Below the pieces are notes generated by a model. That model did not search any database, was not told where the DNA came from, and saw only the letters and a program-made list of their open reading frames with translations. A stretch of 64,000 bases of DNA from Nymphaea colorata. Taxonomy: Eukaryota > Streptophyta > Magnoliopsida > Nymphaeales > Nymphaeaceae. Numbering within the stretch: the first letter of the stretch is position 1; each line of letters begins with the position of its first letter. Positions 1 to 13,243 of this stretch are shown in pieces. The position numbers and the translations under genes were made by a program. The stretch spans positions 35,375,706-35,439,705 of the forward strand of contig NC_045139.1 of NCBI RefSeq assembly GCF_008831285.2, in the 5' to 3' direction.

Positions 1-533
1 TCCTCACCAAGAGATCACCAGAGAGAGATGTTGGGCTTGAAAGCAAGGAGGGCTCTAGGAATTGTCAGCGGCAACGAGGTTCTTTCTTCAACCGTAAGCT
101 CCTTCAACAAAAATGTCTCTGCTTGCAGCAATGTCTTGAAGCTTCAAATCAAGGTCAATAAGCAGTCCAAGAAGATTGTTGATGCCTACTTCAATACATT
201 TGCGTATGAATCTACCATTGCGTCATTCTCCCTCTAGTATATCTGCTCTTCTCTCGACTTTTTCCTTTCGATTAAGATCGTTGATGTTTGCATCAAGACA
301 TTTGGTTATGAATCTGCCATCGCCTTTTGTCGTAGAGCAGTATGGATTCTCTTCTATCAACCTTTTCTTTTTGCTAATCTTTGCATTTGCTGTTTCAATC
401 TTTGAATCGATTAATTTTTGTCGTCGAGGGCGATTTCAAGAGACTCATTATGTCCCTTTTCTTTTCACTTGTTCTTACATGATATCAACCATGAATAAGT
501 ATCTCCCTTCACTCTTTGCTTTTGCTTTTCAAT

Positions 534-690
534 GACCAGGATAAATGAGTTTAAACTGGCTGACGAGTAGAGCTCGAGCTCAAATACAGTTTCTCGAGTC
601 AAGCTTGAGTTGGAGAGTTGTGAAGCTCGTGTCGAGCTCGAGCTGGAGCTGGCCAAGCTCAAGCTCGACTCTGCTCGTGTGCAGCCCTAG
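534..690. repeat. Degenerate GAGCTC-rich MITE-like fragment
   Basis: The stretch is dense in GAGCTCGAG and AAGCTCGA words and ends in CTCGTGTGCAGCCCTAG. That end resembles the ends of the elements at about 4045-4396, 57161-57324 and 60065-60544. No clear left terminus or target duplication is visible, so it is called a fragment of that family by composition and the right end only. Confidence 0.4.
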
Positions 691-2529
691 TTTTAGCTCC
701 TGGCCTGCTTCACTATTTATGATTTAACGACTCTTGTGACACTAAAATTTGAACGTAAAAAGAAAGTCAAGATTTTTTATAAAATCAACTTGAACTAAAG
801 GATGTTCGGTAAGTCATAAGCACATTAAAATGTTGACACTATTATGTTTGTTGAAGCATATTAGTTGAGTACTCCAAGTAGATCCGTGCATCCTTCCCAA
901 TACTTTAAGTTGCTTTGCATAGATTTAATCATATAAATAGATTCGTAAAATTTGAAAACAGAAGATTGTAAGAAAAAAAAAAAAAAAAACTCTTTAAGCT
1001 TTGATGTTTAAATTGAATTTAAATTTGAGAAAATTAAAAACACTAATTTTTAAAATCTTATAAAGCCAAATTTGTAGATCTGATTTTCATAATGGATATG
1101 TGCAGTACCAATAAGCTTTCATTTTTGCTATTCCTTGATTGGAACAAAGGGATGCAAACAGTGGCACCTCGATTTTTTCAATTTAAAGAGATTTCAAGAA
1201 ATCTCAGATTAATCTATCCATTCCATTAATAGCCGCACTAATATGGCGTATCATAATGGAGGGAAACACCCCAAAGAGGCCGAAGCCCCTCCTCCTTTCC
1301 TTGGAGTCTAGGGATGCCTTGGAACGTGGATAGGAAGCAAGGCACCCATCAACTAAGCGACATGCACCCACTATTTGCAGCTCAGTAGAGTTGCATTCAC
1401 GAGAATCAACAGTCAACTAGACTTTCATTGGTCGGTGAATCTGACCGGCTATGTTATGCTCCTCAAGGCAATGTGCACAAGGAATTTTCTCCTTCTTGTT
1501 TTTTTTAATTTCTATAGAATGGATTAAAGAAAAACTTAAGGATACATTTGATTAGCCCTGGATTTGAGATCAGAGGGGGTTCTGGTCTAGAGAGAGAGAA
1601 AAAAAAAGAATGAGATCTCAACGTTACTAAAAACTCCAGCAAGGTGCTGAAGAAACAGTACAGCATGCCCATGTAACAATCATATGAAGCAATGGAACTT
1701 GTGGAGAAGGACTGATGCCTGGGACATAAGACAGGCACATCAAACAAAATGTTAAAGGTGATATTCGGGAAGCAAACATCATTCCTTGTGTGAATAACCA
1801 CAAAACATCATTCCGTTGTATATTTCCTGCACTGATTTGGGGGACTGTATTCCCAAAGGAGATGAACCACTGTCTCTTTCGCTTGGCAACAGCCTGCTTG
1901 TTTCTACAATGCTCATCTGCATCTCTTTAGCTTGTAAGCTTCTTTCCTGTCATATGGGTAATTGGATAATGGATCCTAGTCCCAATTGACCCGGATTCAT
2001 TGCGGAGATCGTAGTCATCGTACCATGGAACAAAAGTTAGTGGGCAATGGATCGAATCCCAACCTTTCTGGTTGGGCCTCGGAATCTTCCGTCTCTACGA
2101 GAAACCAAGAAGCCTTGAACTTTTAAAATGCACAGGCCGGATGATATATAAAAAACCATAGTTGGTAAACCCGTGATTAAACTCGGATTAGCCGATGACC
2201 AGATCATTGGAACAGTGAGTTAGACTTGTCAATTCGCTCAAGTATTCAAATAACCATAATGTATACTTATGCAGGGGAATCGGGAGCGTGAGTCAGGGGC
2301 GGTCTAACCGAGTTAGCAGCGAGTCAGCGCAAACCTTGACTCGTGGTCAAATTTATAAGCAATCCGAACTTACTCCAATGATTCTCGAGTCAGTCCGGGG
2401 AGTTTGCCAATTATGATAAAAAAAACACACAAGGATCAGATGGCAGGAGACAAAAATGAAAACTAAAAGGAAAACTTTTTGAAAAAGGATGAAAATCCCT
2501 CGGGCCCAAAATTTATGTTTATAATCTAA

Positions 2530-2935
2530 ATACTAGGGATGGATGTCAATAGATCAAATTCGAACTAGTCGTAACCTTATCATATCTGATATCTATATAT
2601 GTATTCAGATTGAAACCAAATAAGGCAAAGTTTTTGTCATATTTGAATTTGACTCTTAATTCACAATTAGAATCCTACGTTTTAAACATTCAACGGAATC
2701 AAAATCCAGCTTTCAAATTCATAACCAAATCTAGATTGCATTATGGTATGTCAGGAATCAACCTCCAAAATATTGGACATTAGATATGGAAACTTTTAAT
2801 CAGCCATCTTGAAGTTTATTATTTGATCATGTACTTATTTGAAACTTAATTCGAATCTAAATCCGACCAAAATGATATTTCCTAAATCTAGACCTCATTC
2901 AATCTCTTAATCAGATGTTACTTTTCTTGTTATAT
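2530..2935. repeat. Dispersed AT-rich repeat (GAATCC/ATGTCAAT family), copy 1
   Basis: It begins CTAGGGATGGATGTCAATAG and continues with many 'aaatccga / gaatttga' words. The terminus matches the reverse complement of the right end of the copy at 35058-35397, which reads ATTGACATCTCTAG. Another copy lies at about 27815-28225. The family is non-coding and its class is uncertain, probably a non-autonomous DNA element. Confidence 0.45.
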
Positions 2936-4044
2936 CTGATTTTTGTGAACTAGTGTGATGGAATATTTGTTCCGTGTGTGTCTAATTGAATGACATTTCC
3001 AATGCATACTCCTGTAATTCTGTCACCTCAAGAGGCATAGTATAGCTGGATTGAACTCGTGGATTGGTGAAAATCTAGTTGTTAGTTTTAAATTGCAAAC
3101 GATTGATACATGACACTTTAATTGCACATCCAACTTTCCATCCAAGCCCTAAAGTGACATAAACTAGAAGAAAAGAGGGAAAGACTACAGCATTTTCATA
3201 ATATCTCCACCCAAATCTAAAAAATCTCTAAGTTAGGCTTCGGCGATTTTTTGATACATTTTAGACCAGCACCAGTGGTGGAGCCATGTTGTAGCTGGTG
3301 TGGGCAATTGCCTACACTAACTCCGCCACTATTCGCCCCTCACCAACACGAAGGGAGCCTGCCCGCTGCCCGAAAGTGTGATAATTGGACACTTCTTTTT
3401 ACATTAGATCCCAAAGAATCCATGCATATGACAAATGAGTGCCTCGGGAGTCGTGATTATAAAAACAAGTTTCACACGCGAGACCGAGATGTGGGAATAT
3501 GCCGATCGATAAATTAACTCGAACTTGACGATGTATTGTTTGTTTCATTTAACGTCATCTCTTTTGTATTGGAAAGAACACCAGTCACGCTTTTCTTCTT
3601 GTTCTAAGTCTTTTTTTCCTTTCTTGAAGTTGATGTACATTTTTTTGTTGCGCTGCTTTCGTTCTAACTTAGAAAAAAGAAAGAGAAAAAAATAGATTGA
3701 TAGAAAAAAAACTCGTCCAAAAACTGGCTAGGCTGATGTGCGTACACATAGAAATTCGTTAAAATTGGTTCTCACTTCCGTTTAAAAAAAAAAATCAAAC
3801 TGATTTTTCTCCAGAAAAAACAGAAAACATATAAAACTAATCAAACTTAATGATTTTTTAATATTCAGAAATAGTTTAAAATTGACGTGTGGTATTTCTT
3901 CCCTGGTTTGCTGAAGATTCGATGCATTTGTCGATTCAGACATATTTTTTATAGCATCATCGTGGATCTCCTAAAGGCTTTCCTCCTCACTTTGGCCAAT
4001 GAGAAATTTTGGTTTTGAATCCAAACCATTTGGTTTCGTATAAG

Positions 4045-4396
4045 GGTGAACAAGCTTTAACTGAACGAGTTTGAGTCGAGTCATTTGCTTAACAAGTTCG
4101 AGCTCGAGTTCATGAGTCGATTCGTTCAAATAATCGACTTAAGTTTGAGCTCAACACGGAACTATCGAGTTGAGCTCGAGCCTTAATCAAGTCGATATAT
4201 TCAAATAATTTTACAAGTTTGTCGAGTTTTAATCGAGTCGAATTCGAGTTGAACATAAAGAGAATATCAATTCTATGCAAACAAGTTTGTCGAGTCTTAA
4301 TCTAGTCGAGCTCAAGCTCAACACGTAATTGCTGAGTCGAACCCAAGTTGCTTCTGTCGAGCTTGAGGTTTTGAGCGGAGTTCAAGCTCGTGTTCA
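4045..4396. mobile_element. MITE-like element, GGGTGAAC termini
   Basis: It starts AGGGTGAACAAGCTT and ends AGCTCGTGTTCACCT, an imperfect terminal inverted repeat. The interior is GAGCTCGAG/GAGTCGAG-rich and closely follows the element at 60065-60544: both carry the run GAGTCGAGTCATTTGCTTAA. No convincing 8-bp target duplication survives here. By comparison with the 60-kb copy it is a non-autonomous hAT-type MITE. Confidence 0.55.
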
Positions 4397-5903
4397 CCTA
4401 TAGTTCCACAAGACCATTCAAATCTCGACAGAATCCTACTAATAGTATGTCAATCGGGTGTTCGGTTGGTTAATTAAAAAAGAAATAACAAACAAAATAA
4501 CCCAATGTAAATCCAATCAAACCGATGGGTTTTCCCTTTAAAGCAGAAGTCCATAGTTGGCCGTGGTTTTGAGCCAATGGGTCGGGTCAGAATTGCGATC
4601 CAGTTCTTGTGGATTTCTGAGCAGATTCATTAGGACGAGACAATTAATTGCAGATGCGAAATCTCCTTGAACGGCCACTTTTATTGGAAGCATCCCAAGA
4701 CGTGTCCGGACCAACCTAGTTTTTATCCGATGGATGGTTCGGGATCCAAACTTCGAGACATTGAATGATTAAACTGGCAATGAGGACATGTGAACCAAAT
4801 CGGGTCAGACCCTTCCCGTTAATGGTGGTCATATGGTTTACCCTACGAATAAATGGTTTTGGATCAAAGGGCTAACGAAAGCATACGTGACTAATATTGT
4901 CAGAATTGATTTTCGAAACGGACCATTTTTCAAAAAGACTCAGAAATGTCGGCTTGCATTGAATGTATCATTAAAATCTTCTTTTAAAAAACAAATTAAA
5001 TTTAAGTTGATGATGATGGCTTACACTCACTTTATAGTTTATATTTGCATGTGATGCCTGAACGATCAAGTTCATGTTGTTAGAAATCCTTCCGCCATTT
5101 TGATCTGTGTATGATTTTGGTTGCCTGATCATGAAGATTGGAGGATTTATTGGTTCAAAAACTTAGGAATCTTAATTTTATAAGACAAACTACCATATCC
5201 GTAAGGTTACTAATCAGTTCGAATTAGCTGATTGCCTTATCATGATCATAATATGATCATGTTTTAATTGTTCAATATCAGTATTGGCTTAGAATGCCTT
5301 GTTGTTGTCAATTCATTTATTTTAGAAGAATGATACGTAGAGAGTTCAAAGTACTAATGAAATGTAAGAAATCTTAAACTGCGTCTTGTTTATCCAAAAT
5401 ATGCTACTAAGTATTAATGTAAGAAATCTGAAACTGCAGTTCTTATGAAATGGCAATATCCAATCTTGATGAACTATCCTTAACTGTAAATGGGCATTAG
5501 AGCTAGTTCGGAGCAAAATGAAATCGGATAATTAGAAATTGACAAGATCATGAAACGTGGCCGCTTACAAACCCTACTTGGTAGACGATCGCCTGAGTTT
5601 AGCTGCCGGCGGACCAAGAACGGTTGACCGGAAATGGCGGCAAACATACAAATCCAGACCATTCAATCGAAGATGGACGGTACGCGTACGCCTTCAGGTA
5701 GCAGTCCCACTGACCGTCAGAGTGCATCCCCAAAAGCATGACACCGATAGCTTCCCTCGGAGGAAATAAAAAACAGCTAAATGTGGTTTCCAGAGCCAGA
5801 GAAAATGGCGAACAAGGGCAATTTTTTCGTGCTTCTTAGAAATTGGTGCTCATGATTATTATATATTTACCATTTCCTGCTACCACCTTTTTACTGTAAA
5901 GCT

Positions 5904-5957
5904 TCTATAAATTGTTCCCACAACTGCCTTCTTGCGTCTCTCTCTCTCTCTCTCTCA
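5904..5957 (+). promoter_or_regulatory. Putative TATA box and CT-rich leader of the LRR gene
   Basis: A TATA-like CTATAAATT lies at about 5905-5913. A (TC)n stretch follows at about 5938-5956, immediately before the ATG at 5958. CT-rich 5' leaders of this kind are common in plant genes. The transcription start would fall near 5930-5940 by spacing; this is inference. Confidence 0.4.
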
Positions 5958-8713
5958 ATGGCTTTCTGGTTTGTGGGTCTTCTGCTCTCTTCCGTTCTCA
6001 ACCCTCTGAAGGCCAACGTTGAAGGTAAATTCCCTTCCTATTATTTTTCTTCTGCTGCTGCTTCTTCTTCTTCTTCTTCACAGAACAGCTTCTGTCGAAC
6101 AGAGTGACGGATTCCCTGATCTTTGTTGTTCTTTTCTCTGTGTTTTTGTCATGCTAATAAGATTTTCTTATTTTGGTCTGTGCAGGGGATGCACTCTATG
6201 CTTTGAGGAGAGCTCTTCACGACCCCGCCAACGTGCTCCAGAGTTGGGACCCAACCTTGGTTAACCCCTGCACCTGGTTTCATGTCACCTGCGATCAAGA
6301 TAACCGAGTCACCAGACTGTAAACACTCATTAATCTCTCTTTCTCTCTCTTCATTTTCCTTTTTCTGAACATCACTTCGTTGCCATTTTCATCCTGTCGC
6401 TCACTTCTTAATGCAATTGGAATGGAGCAACTGCCAACTGCGTGTATGTATATGCTCTTATCACATCAAAATTATGACGGAACATCTTGCCTCTGTCACT
6501 CAAGTTCTGTTTGGCAGATCACGATTTTAGCGACAACTTTGATAGGACTAGGATCAGTAGTTCTCTGGTCTTATTCATGGGCCTTCTGCATTTCTTGGAA
6601 TGCTTTCTGTTTTTCTAAACAGAGAAGGGCAATAGCGTCATACAACCTTCATTGATCTGTGTGCTTAGTGCTTTCAATCTGATCAGGGTTTTAGGGGCAA
6701 AAAAAAAATATGTTGAGCATTGACAAGACTACCCTCCTGCGTCTTTCTTTCATTTTCACCTTTTTCTTCTGGCAGGGACCTCGGGAATGCAAGGCTATCT
6801 GGAAGGCTGGTGCCAGAGCTAGGCAGGTTGGAGCGTCTCCAGTACCTGTGAGTCATTCTTGCCTTTTCTTAAGGACAATTTGGTCACTCTTGGTGTTTTA
6901 GATATTAAAAAGTTCTCCTAAAGGACGACAGTACCCATTCCCGTATTATTGTACAAGAGTCTGAAGATGGTTGAGGCTATACATATGTTCGTGACAGTTT
7001 TCTCAGTGCATTGATGATAATATTATTGAAGAACAGGAAAAAGATCTTACTAAGACTTTACGTTATTAAGTTGGAGTTCCTTCGATAGAAATATCATATT
7101 TAAAATTTTCAACCTTTCTTGGGAGCAGTTGCAGAATTGCAGGGACGCTAGTATGATGGTAAAGAAAGAGCTAAAATCAAAACTTAAGAAGAGACTACCA
7201 AAAACAACCTACTTTCCATGGGAGACCAGGGAAAAGAAAAAAACTATCTTTTTTTGAGGTCTGCAGAACAGACTACAGAGTGCAGGTAATAAAATGATGA
7301 GTTCCTTTGGGACTCCAGTTAGACTTGTGTAATGTTTGAGTCTCACAGTCTAGGCTCTGCACCACTCATCTTTTTTCATGCAGTCTGTGCCCCTCCAGGA
7401 TATAGCCACAACAGGCTAAAAAGATCATGTAATCATCTTTTTATCTCTTTCTATGCTCGTTCCTCTGTTTCCAATGCCATTTCTGTCTCTGTGTATCTGC
7501 ATGAGTTGATTCATATTTGGTGGGGCAATTTGGGCATCTCCAATGCTCCTCATTGTCTTGCCTCCCTATCAAGTTCGCTGCCCAAGAACATAATGACACT
7601 ATATAGAAATGGAAATGGCCAAAGTACCCTTCTGTTTTCAGCTCATGTTTCCCATTCCGCCCTCTGCAGTGAGCTTTACAAGAATCAGTTGACTGGCAAC
7701 ATTCCTGAAGAGCTTGGCAAGCTGAGTCGTCTTGTAAGCCTGGACCTGTACAGTAACAACCTTACAGGAACCATCCCTCCATCGCTAAGCAAGCTTGCCT
7801 CATTGAGGTTCCTGTAAGTCCCTCTTTTTCCTGTTGTCTGTTCACATAAATGGCTCTTATCGAATACGGATTCTCGTATGGCCTTTTCACAATATGTCGT
7901 GGCTAATGTTGGGTGTCTGAACTTTGCATAAGCAGGAGGTTGAACAGGAACAGATTGACAGGCAGAATCCCCAGGGAACTTACACAGCTGAAGAACTTGA
8001 AAATTTTGTAATCACTTCATCTCCTGCTCTTTGTCTTCTTATCAACTTTCCATGAGATAAAAGACAGAATATTGACATTGAGATTGGTTGGTAGTTCACT
8101 TTAGACTGTAAAATCACAGTAGTTTCTGTAACAACAGCAGGAACTGCTTTTAATGAACTAGGGAAATCATGGAAATAGGAATACAAGAGATCAATCTGGG
8201 CCTCACTCATGCTATTTCCCATTGTATCCTTTTTTTTGTATTTTTGTTGGTTGGCAACAGCCCTCGAAAATGATCAAAGGATTAGAATGGCAATGTCCTT
8301 TAGAACATGAGAAAACTCTGATTGCTCGACCGTGACTTGTGTTCACAACAGCATGAGAAAGCTCAGGGGACTAAAACGGCATCCTCGATAAATGATCCAG
8401 TTCACTTTACAGCTCACTTCCTACCACCAGTTCTCACTTTCAACCGAACTTTGTACTCTTGAGAGTACTAACTTGGAGGACATATTGCTGTCGCTTTGGA
8501 CACCACTGGTTCTGTATACAGTTATTGAATGAGTGTACCATATACTGTTTTTTATTTCTTACTGTGACATGATACCAAGTACTATGGTTTTCCTTTTACC
8601 AGTGAGGTTTCAGACAACGACCTGTGTGGTACGATTCCTACCTCAGGCTCCTTCTCCAAGTTCTCGGAAAAGAGGTGAGAATGAGATTCATCATCCTCTC
8701 TCTCTCTCTCTTT

Positions 8714-8749
<36 letters not shown>

Positions 8750-8974
8750 ATGAGTTTTGAAACTACAATGGGTGCCATCAACTTCTTTCAGAAATTACTT
8801 CTGTTAGGTGTTACTGTGGCGTGGTTTATGCGTACAGTTCTTGGACTCCTGATTGACTGGCTTTGCATGTGTTGCCTGTGTTGATTGAACGGTGTCTGCA
8901 GTTTCGAGAACAATCAACGGCTGAAAGGTCCAGAGCTGATCGGTTCTGTGAGTTACGTCCTTGCCTGCAACTGA
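5958..8974 (+). CDS. LRR1: Short extracellular leucine-rich repeat protein (LRR1 / SERK-ectodomain type, no kinase)
   Basis: Seven exons join to 210 codons plus TGA: 5958-6024, 6186-6318, 6776-6847, 7670-7813, 7936-8007, 8603-8674, 8902-8974. All introns are GT..AG. Four internal exons are 72 or 144 nt with phase-2 boundaries, so each 72 nt encodes one 24-residue LRR, as in SERK genes. The protein has a signal peptide ([10 protein letters not shown]...), an LRRNT cap ([25 protein letters not shown]), and about five repeats (for example [34 protein letters not shown]). It closes with [12 protein letters not shown] and [13 protein letters not shown], then stops with no transmembrane segment or kinase. 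Rice OsLRR1 and pepper CaLRR1 of this family act at the cell surface or apoplast and bind HIR proteins in defence; that role is inferred here. The first ATG follows the CT-rich leader and gives the signal peptide. One LRR position carries F (KILKIF-like step at the exon 5/6 junction) where L is usual. Confidence 0.93.
8717..8745. repeat. (CT)n(TA)n microsatellite in LRR-gene intron 6
   Basis: About 8 CT units (8696-8712) are followed by about 14 TA units, just after the donor of exon 6. It produces spurious YIYIYI open frames. Confidence 0.9.
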
Positions 8975-10160
8975 AGCAATGACATTTGGTTGTCTGCTGA
9001 CCTGGAGGTGGAAGGAGACAAAGAAGGCTACCAAACAATGAATTCAATCAGTTTTTTGAGTTGTTAGTGAGGGCTGCATGTGATGAAAAGTGTCTCTGTT
9101 TTTTGACTTACGTCCAAACTTTCGCCCTGTGAAAGAATATATATATGTTGAAAATTGGGGAGTCCTTGTAGTTTGTTAGGCACGCAATGTTAGTCCTGGC
9201 GTGGCTTTATATCATGCGTCCTGTTCCTTATAATGTGAACAAAACCATGAAGGCCTCTGTAGCTGTTCTTTGTTTCTGCAGAGAGAGAGAGAGAGAGATG
9301 GATGAAGCCTGCACACTTCTGGTGCTTCTGGCCACTAGACCGTAGACCTGCAACTTAAACTTCACACCTTAGTCGTGGCTTCCTTTCTGCCTTGTTCACA
9401 ACTACGCCCAGACTAAGTCAAAAGCCTTAAATTCTTTTTAACAAGATTTGACATTTTAGTTTATTTGAATTTCAAAGACGGGTTAAAATCAAGCGAACAG
9501 TCAAAAACAGGGCTAGCTATGCAGCTTGTGGGCCGGCTTTAACTAATTGGTTCGATTCGTAGCCCGGTTTGGAAACTCAGAAGGGGACGTAGAAAAATTT
9601 GATTGGCATATAGCAAGATAAGTTTGCATTTATGGCTTGTTTTAAATCATTGAATTTAAGCCTTTACAAATGTCTAATAAGTCCACATTTCAAGAATGGC
9701 CAGAAGAATCGTTTGAAGCAAGCAACAAGCCGAATCTCATTCCCTAGCAAGCAGAAAGTAGAAGTAATCGGGAAGGGTTGTTAATCATGGAGCAAGGCAG
9801 CTTGACTATGTCTCAGCTGCCTGGAAGAGGTATTTTTCATTGTTTTCTATTTTTGAGGATTTCATTTGCTTTTTATCACCGACTTTACGAGTTGAAGAGT
9901 TATCCCTTCACTAAGCCTGCAAAACTGTAAAGCAACAGGGTCATGCTGCAATTGGCTATTAAAATGCTGTTCACTAGCTCTTATAGTAACAGAAATTTCA
10001 CCCACAGGTGCAATGCTGTAAGCTTTTTTAAATGAATAAAATCTACAGCGGAAAACGCACTGGCATTAATTCTATTTCAAAAAGTCTATTGGAGTGGTGA
10101 CCTTATTACTGCCGGTGAAATTTGTCACCGGTAAAGGCTTTGGCTTTTTCTATTACAAAA
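8975..10160. other. LRR gene 3' region and intergenic DNA
   Basis: The 3' UTR of the LRR gene probably runs to about 9.25 kb. A short (GA)n lies at 9281-9298. Beyond that there is AT-rich DNA with no coding evidence. A perfect short palindrome, CCGGTGA-AATTTG-TCACCGG, sits at about 10113-10132, just before the copia remnant. Confidence 0.5.
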
Positions 10161-11430
10161 GATGGAATGATACAACAGACAAGAAATTCCAAGCTCCACA
10201 GCAAAATCACACGTCCATCTTGATTCCCAAAGAAGAATAGTTCAATGTAATCAAGTGTAAGTGGATTTAAAAAGTAAAGTATAACTCTGATGGGACCATA
10301 ACAAGGCATAATGCTCAACTCATTGCCAAGGGATATCTTCAAGAGGCAGGTATTGACTTCTCTAAAACTTTCAAATCCAGTTACAAAGCCATTACTATTC
10401 GAATTTTATTGTCTTTGGCCTTTAGCAAGGGCCACAAGCATGGTACACTTGGTTGAGTGAATTTCTTCAAAGTCAAGGTCTTCACATCTCAATTTTCGAT
10501 CTTTCCCTATATATTTCAAAGAAAAAACAGATCTATGTCTTGATCTACGTAAACGACATTTTATCATGACCCGTAGCTCTCAACTTGCTATAAACAAGCT
10601 TATTGAACAGCTGAAGCAAACATTCTCAGTTAAAGATTTGGGATTTTTTTTTATTTTATTGGAGTAGAAGTCTTACACAAGAATGACATGATCTACTTGA
10701 ACCAAAGAAGTTATCTTGTTAATCTTTTAAAGAGGGCATGCATGGACGAATCAAACCATTTGTCCACACCCATGAGTTCCACAAACAAAGTTCATAATGA
10801 AAGAGATTCTTTTAATGATGTCACTCTTTACATAAGCATGGTGGGGGCCTTATAATATACTTGTCTCGCTCGTTCGGACATTGCAATCTCAGTAAACAAA
10901 GTCTGCTAATACATGCATGATCGATCCCCAGATCATTAGAAGGTCATGAAGCAGATTCCACAATACATCAAGAGTACATTCGACTTTAATTTACGCTTTA
11001 GCTCATCGAAAGATCCTCTTCTTCTTCAGGGGTTTGCAGATGCAGATTGGGCTGGATGCGAAGTCTACAAAATGATGTGTAGAGTTAAAAATGGTAGCCT
11101 TATCAAACACAAAAGCTTTATATAAGTCTCTAGCAAAGGGTGGCAGAAAGCTTCTTTGGACTCAAGAAAACTTTTAAGTCTTGGGTTTCCAAGTAAACAA
11201 AGCTCCCATTCTTTGGTGTGACAACTTAGGGGCACTTTACAAGGCTCCTTTTCTTTGGATTGACAACTGGGCACTTAGCCTCTAATCCAGTCTTTTATGC
11301 CCGAACAAAACATATAGAAGCAGACTTTCATTTTGTCTGTGACCATGTGAACAATGGAAATACTAGTGCTCAATTTATCAGAACCAACAAGCAAGTTGCA
11401 GACATGCTAACCAAAAAACTATGTTAGACA
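10160..11430 (+). pseudogene. Ty1/copia polyprotein remnant (reverse transcriptase to RNase H)
   Basis: Translated across frames, the segment preserves copia order. An RVT_2 start (WNDTTDKKFQAPQQNHTSI) is followed by KVKYNSDGTITRHNAQLIAK and GYLQEAGIDFSKTFKS, then VLIYVNDILS, which corresponds to the YVDD box. Next come FSVKDLGF, RSYLVNLLKRACM and GFADADWAGCEVYK. It ends with TKHIEADFHFVCDHV and TNKQVADMLTKKL of RNase H. Stops and frameshifts interrupt it repeatedly and part of the region upstream of the YVDD box is missing, so it is non-functional. Gag, protease and integrase are absent. A likely degraded 3' LTR follows (about 11484-11700, starting TGTTAAGGCGAG), but no 5' LTR was found. Confidence 0.85.
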
Positions 11431-11699
11431 GTGTTTGATCCAATCTGTGCATTCATGCTAGCACGCTCAGATAGACGAGGCGTGTTAAGGCGAGTGAATC
11501 AAGTCAATCCGATAAGGATACACGTGCAGTGGTTAAGGATAAAGTTCACGATAATTATGGACAGACTTCAGAGTTTGCAGTTGTGCGTCAACAATTTTTT
11601 GTTGTCTATTTGTTAAAATTATCTGTAAATCTTTTCGAATTTTATATTGCTGTAATCATTGAGATAATGCATTGAGTTCTAGTTGCATCAAATCCTTGT

Positions 11700-13243
11700 A
11701 TTGCAAAAAAAGACACCTATGCAAAAAAGAACACCTATATGCAAGTTAAGCATAACAGATACATCACCCCAAGGTACCAAAACAAGTTCTTTTGATACCT
11801 AGTAGGGATGGAAAGAAGGATGAAAGCTTTTATTGAAAAATGGTTGATTGGCAACACCACAAAGGCCAATTTTATTACGGGGAGTTTGTTTTTCTTTTAA
11901 ATAAAAACTTTTGGCAGATGAAACTATAATGGAATTCCAATTTACTTGCTTGAAGGAAGATCAGGTTATTCACTATCCCACACACCAACATATGGTCTCG
12001 TTGAAGTCAGGTTGCTCTTCTGTTCCACACACCTAATAATGTGGACCCAGCGTTCAGTACACTGATAACCAAGGGTGGGCAAAGGCTGACACTGACGCCA
12101 CCTCACTAGTAGAAGCGACAGGTGACATCTCAACTGGCGGGTTTAGATTCTAAGTTAGTACTTGATTATATGTAATGTGAAGGGACTAGTAGAGTCATTT
12201 AAGTTATCCCAAATAGATGAGAGATTTTAATGATGATAACAACTGACGAGATCCCCAGTTGGGTTCACCTTAATGAATTCAATGATCCATGGCATTAATG
12301 TCGGCCTCGGAAGTGCACGTCTCTGTTTTCTTGCTACTGCTTTAAAAAATGGACCTTAAGTCTGCTTTTGCAGGAATGAGCCCCTGCCCACCTGAACAAA
12401 TGCCAAAGTCTCTCCAGGTATCGGGTGAAAATGTTAGTTTTTTTGCTGTAAAATGTTGAAAACTCAAATGCCAAAGTCTCTCCAGGTATCGGGTGAAAAT
12501 GTTAGTTTTTTTGCTGTAAAATGTTGAAAACTGAATCTTATTGACCAGCTGGAAGCACAATTTTAACCCCACCTTAAACTTAAGAGGATTAAAAGAATGA
12601 ACACTTCGTACTTATGACGGTGGGTGGTGCTTGCACTTGTTTCACTAAGTCGGTGTCTGTAAGAAGGATACACTTTTTCATAAGCCAAGAAAATGGGCTA
12701 CCTACTAGTATGCCTATTGAGACACGCTCAAACTGGCATAGATGCCAAATACCATAAGACTTGGAACTGTTTGTTGCAAAGCAAGCGCTTCAACAATAGA
12801 GGATAAAAGTACACACATTAAGTATATATTGGCCAAGCTAAGGAACTGATTTTCATGTTCAGCTCATCAAGTTCATCTTACGGGATGAGAATGACGCAAC
12901 GAAAGGCGCTGTGCACAGGCACAAACATTGGAGGATCATATACAACTAAACTGGGGGCCGAACTAAAACTTGATCCATCAAGCTTTCTCCAAATCAGTCA
13001 ATACAAAGTGGGCCATCTACAAACATGGTGGATTTCAACATGCACCCACCGCTTTATTTAAAGGTGATGGATTAAGGCTGCATTTTAAATCAGCTTCCCA
13101 ACCAAGAAGTTGAAGGAATGAACTAATTATATTATTGACAAAATGGAGTTTCTTTACAGATTGGAGGGTCAAAACAGCGATGAGTGGGCGACGATCCTGT
13201 ATGTACAAGACGACTAAAGAATCCAAGTTGGACGCCGCAAAGG
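11700..13243. other. Intergenic region and Atos-like gene 3' region
   Basis: There is no coding evidence on either strand. The right part (about 12.8-13.24 kb) probably contains the minus-strand 3' UTR and poly(A) site of the Atos-like gene, whose stop codon is at 13244-13246. A two-copy 68-bp tandem repeat lies at 12400-12532. Confidence 0.45.
12400..12532. repeat. Tandem direct repeat, 2 copies, period 68 bp
   Basis: ATGCCAAAGTCTCTCCAGGT starts at 12400 and again at 12468. The two units are identical through TGTTGAAAACT, which points to a recent local duplication. Confidence 0.95.

Larger units (their letters stand above)
1..5900. other. Intergenic region, no supported gene
   Basis: AT-rich intergenic DNA. 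The short open frames (for example 28-237, 176-535, 1204-1416 minus, 3251-3517) show no recognisable domain and no exon partners. It holds a degenerate GAGCTC-rich repeat (about 534-690), a CAAATC/GAATCC-type dispersed repeat (about 2530-2935), a MITE-like element (about 4045-4396), and an imperfect palindrome around 3268-3340 (AGTGGTGGAGC paired with ACTCCGCCACT). Nothing else could be supported. Confidence 0.6.

Noticed and set aside
1960..2110. tRNA B-box-like GGATCGAATCCC near 2048
   Set aside because: No matching A-box or cloverleaf could be drawn, so neither a tRNA nor a SINE is called.
5480..5769. Open frames on both strands 200-480 bp upstream of the LRR gene
   Set aside because: They overlap each other, lack domains, and lie in the promoter region of the LRR gene.
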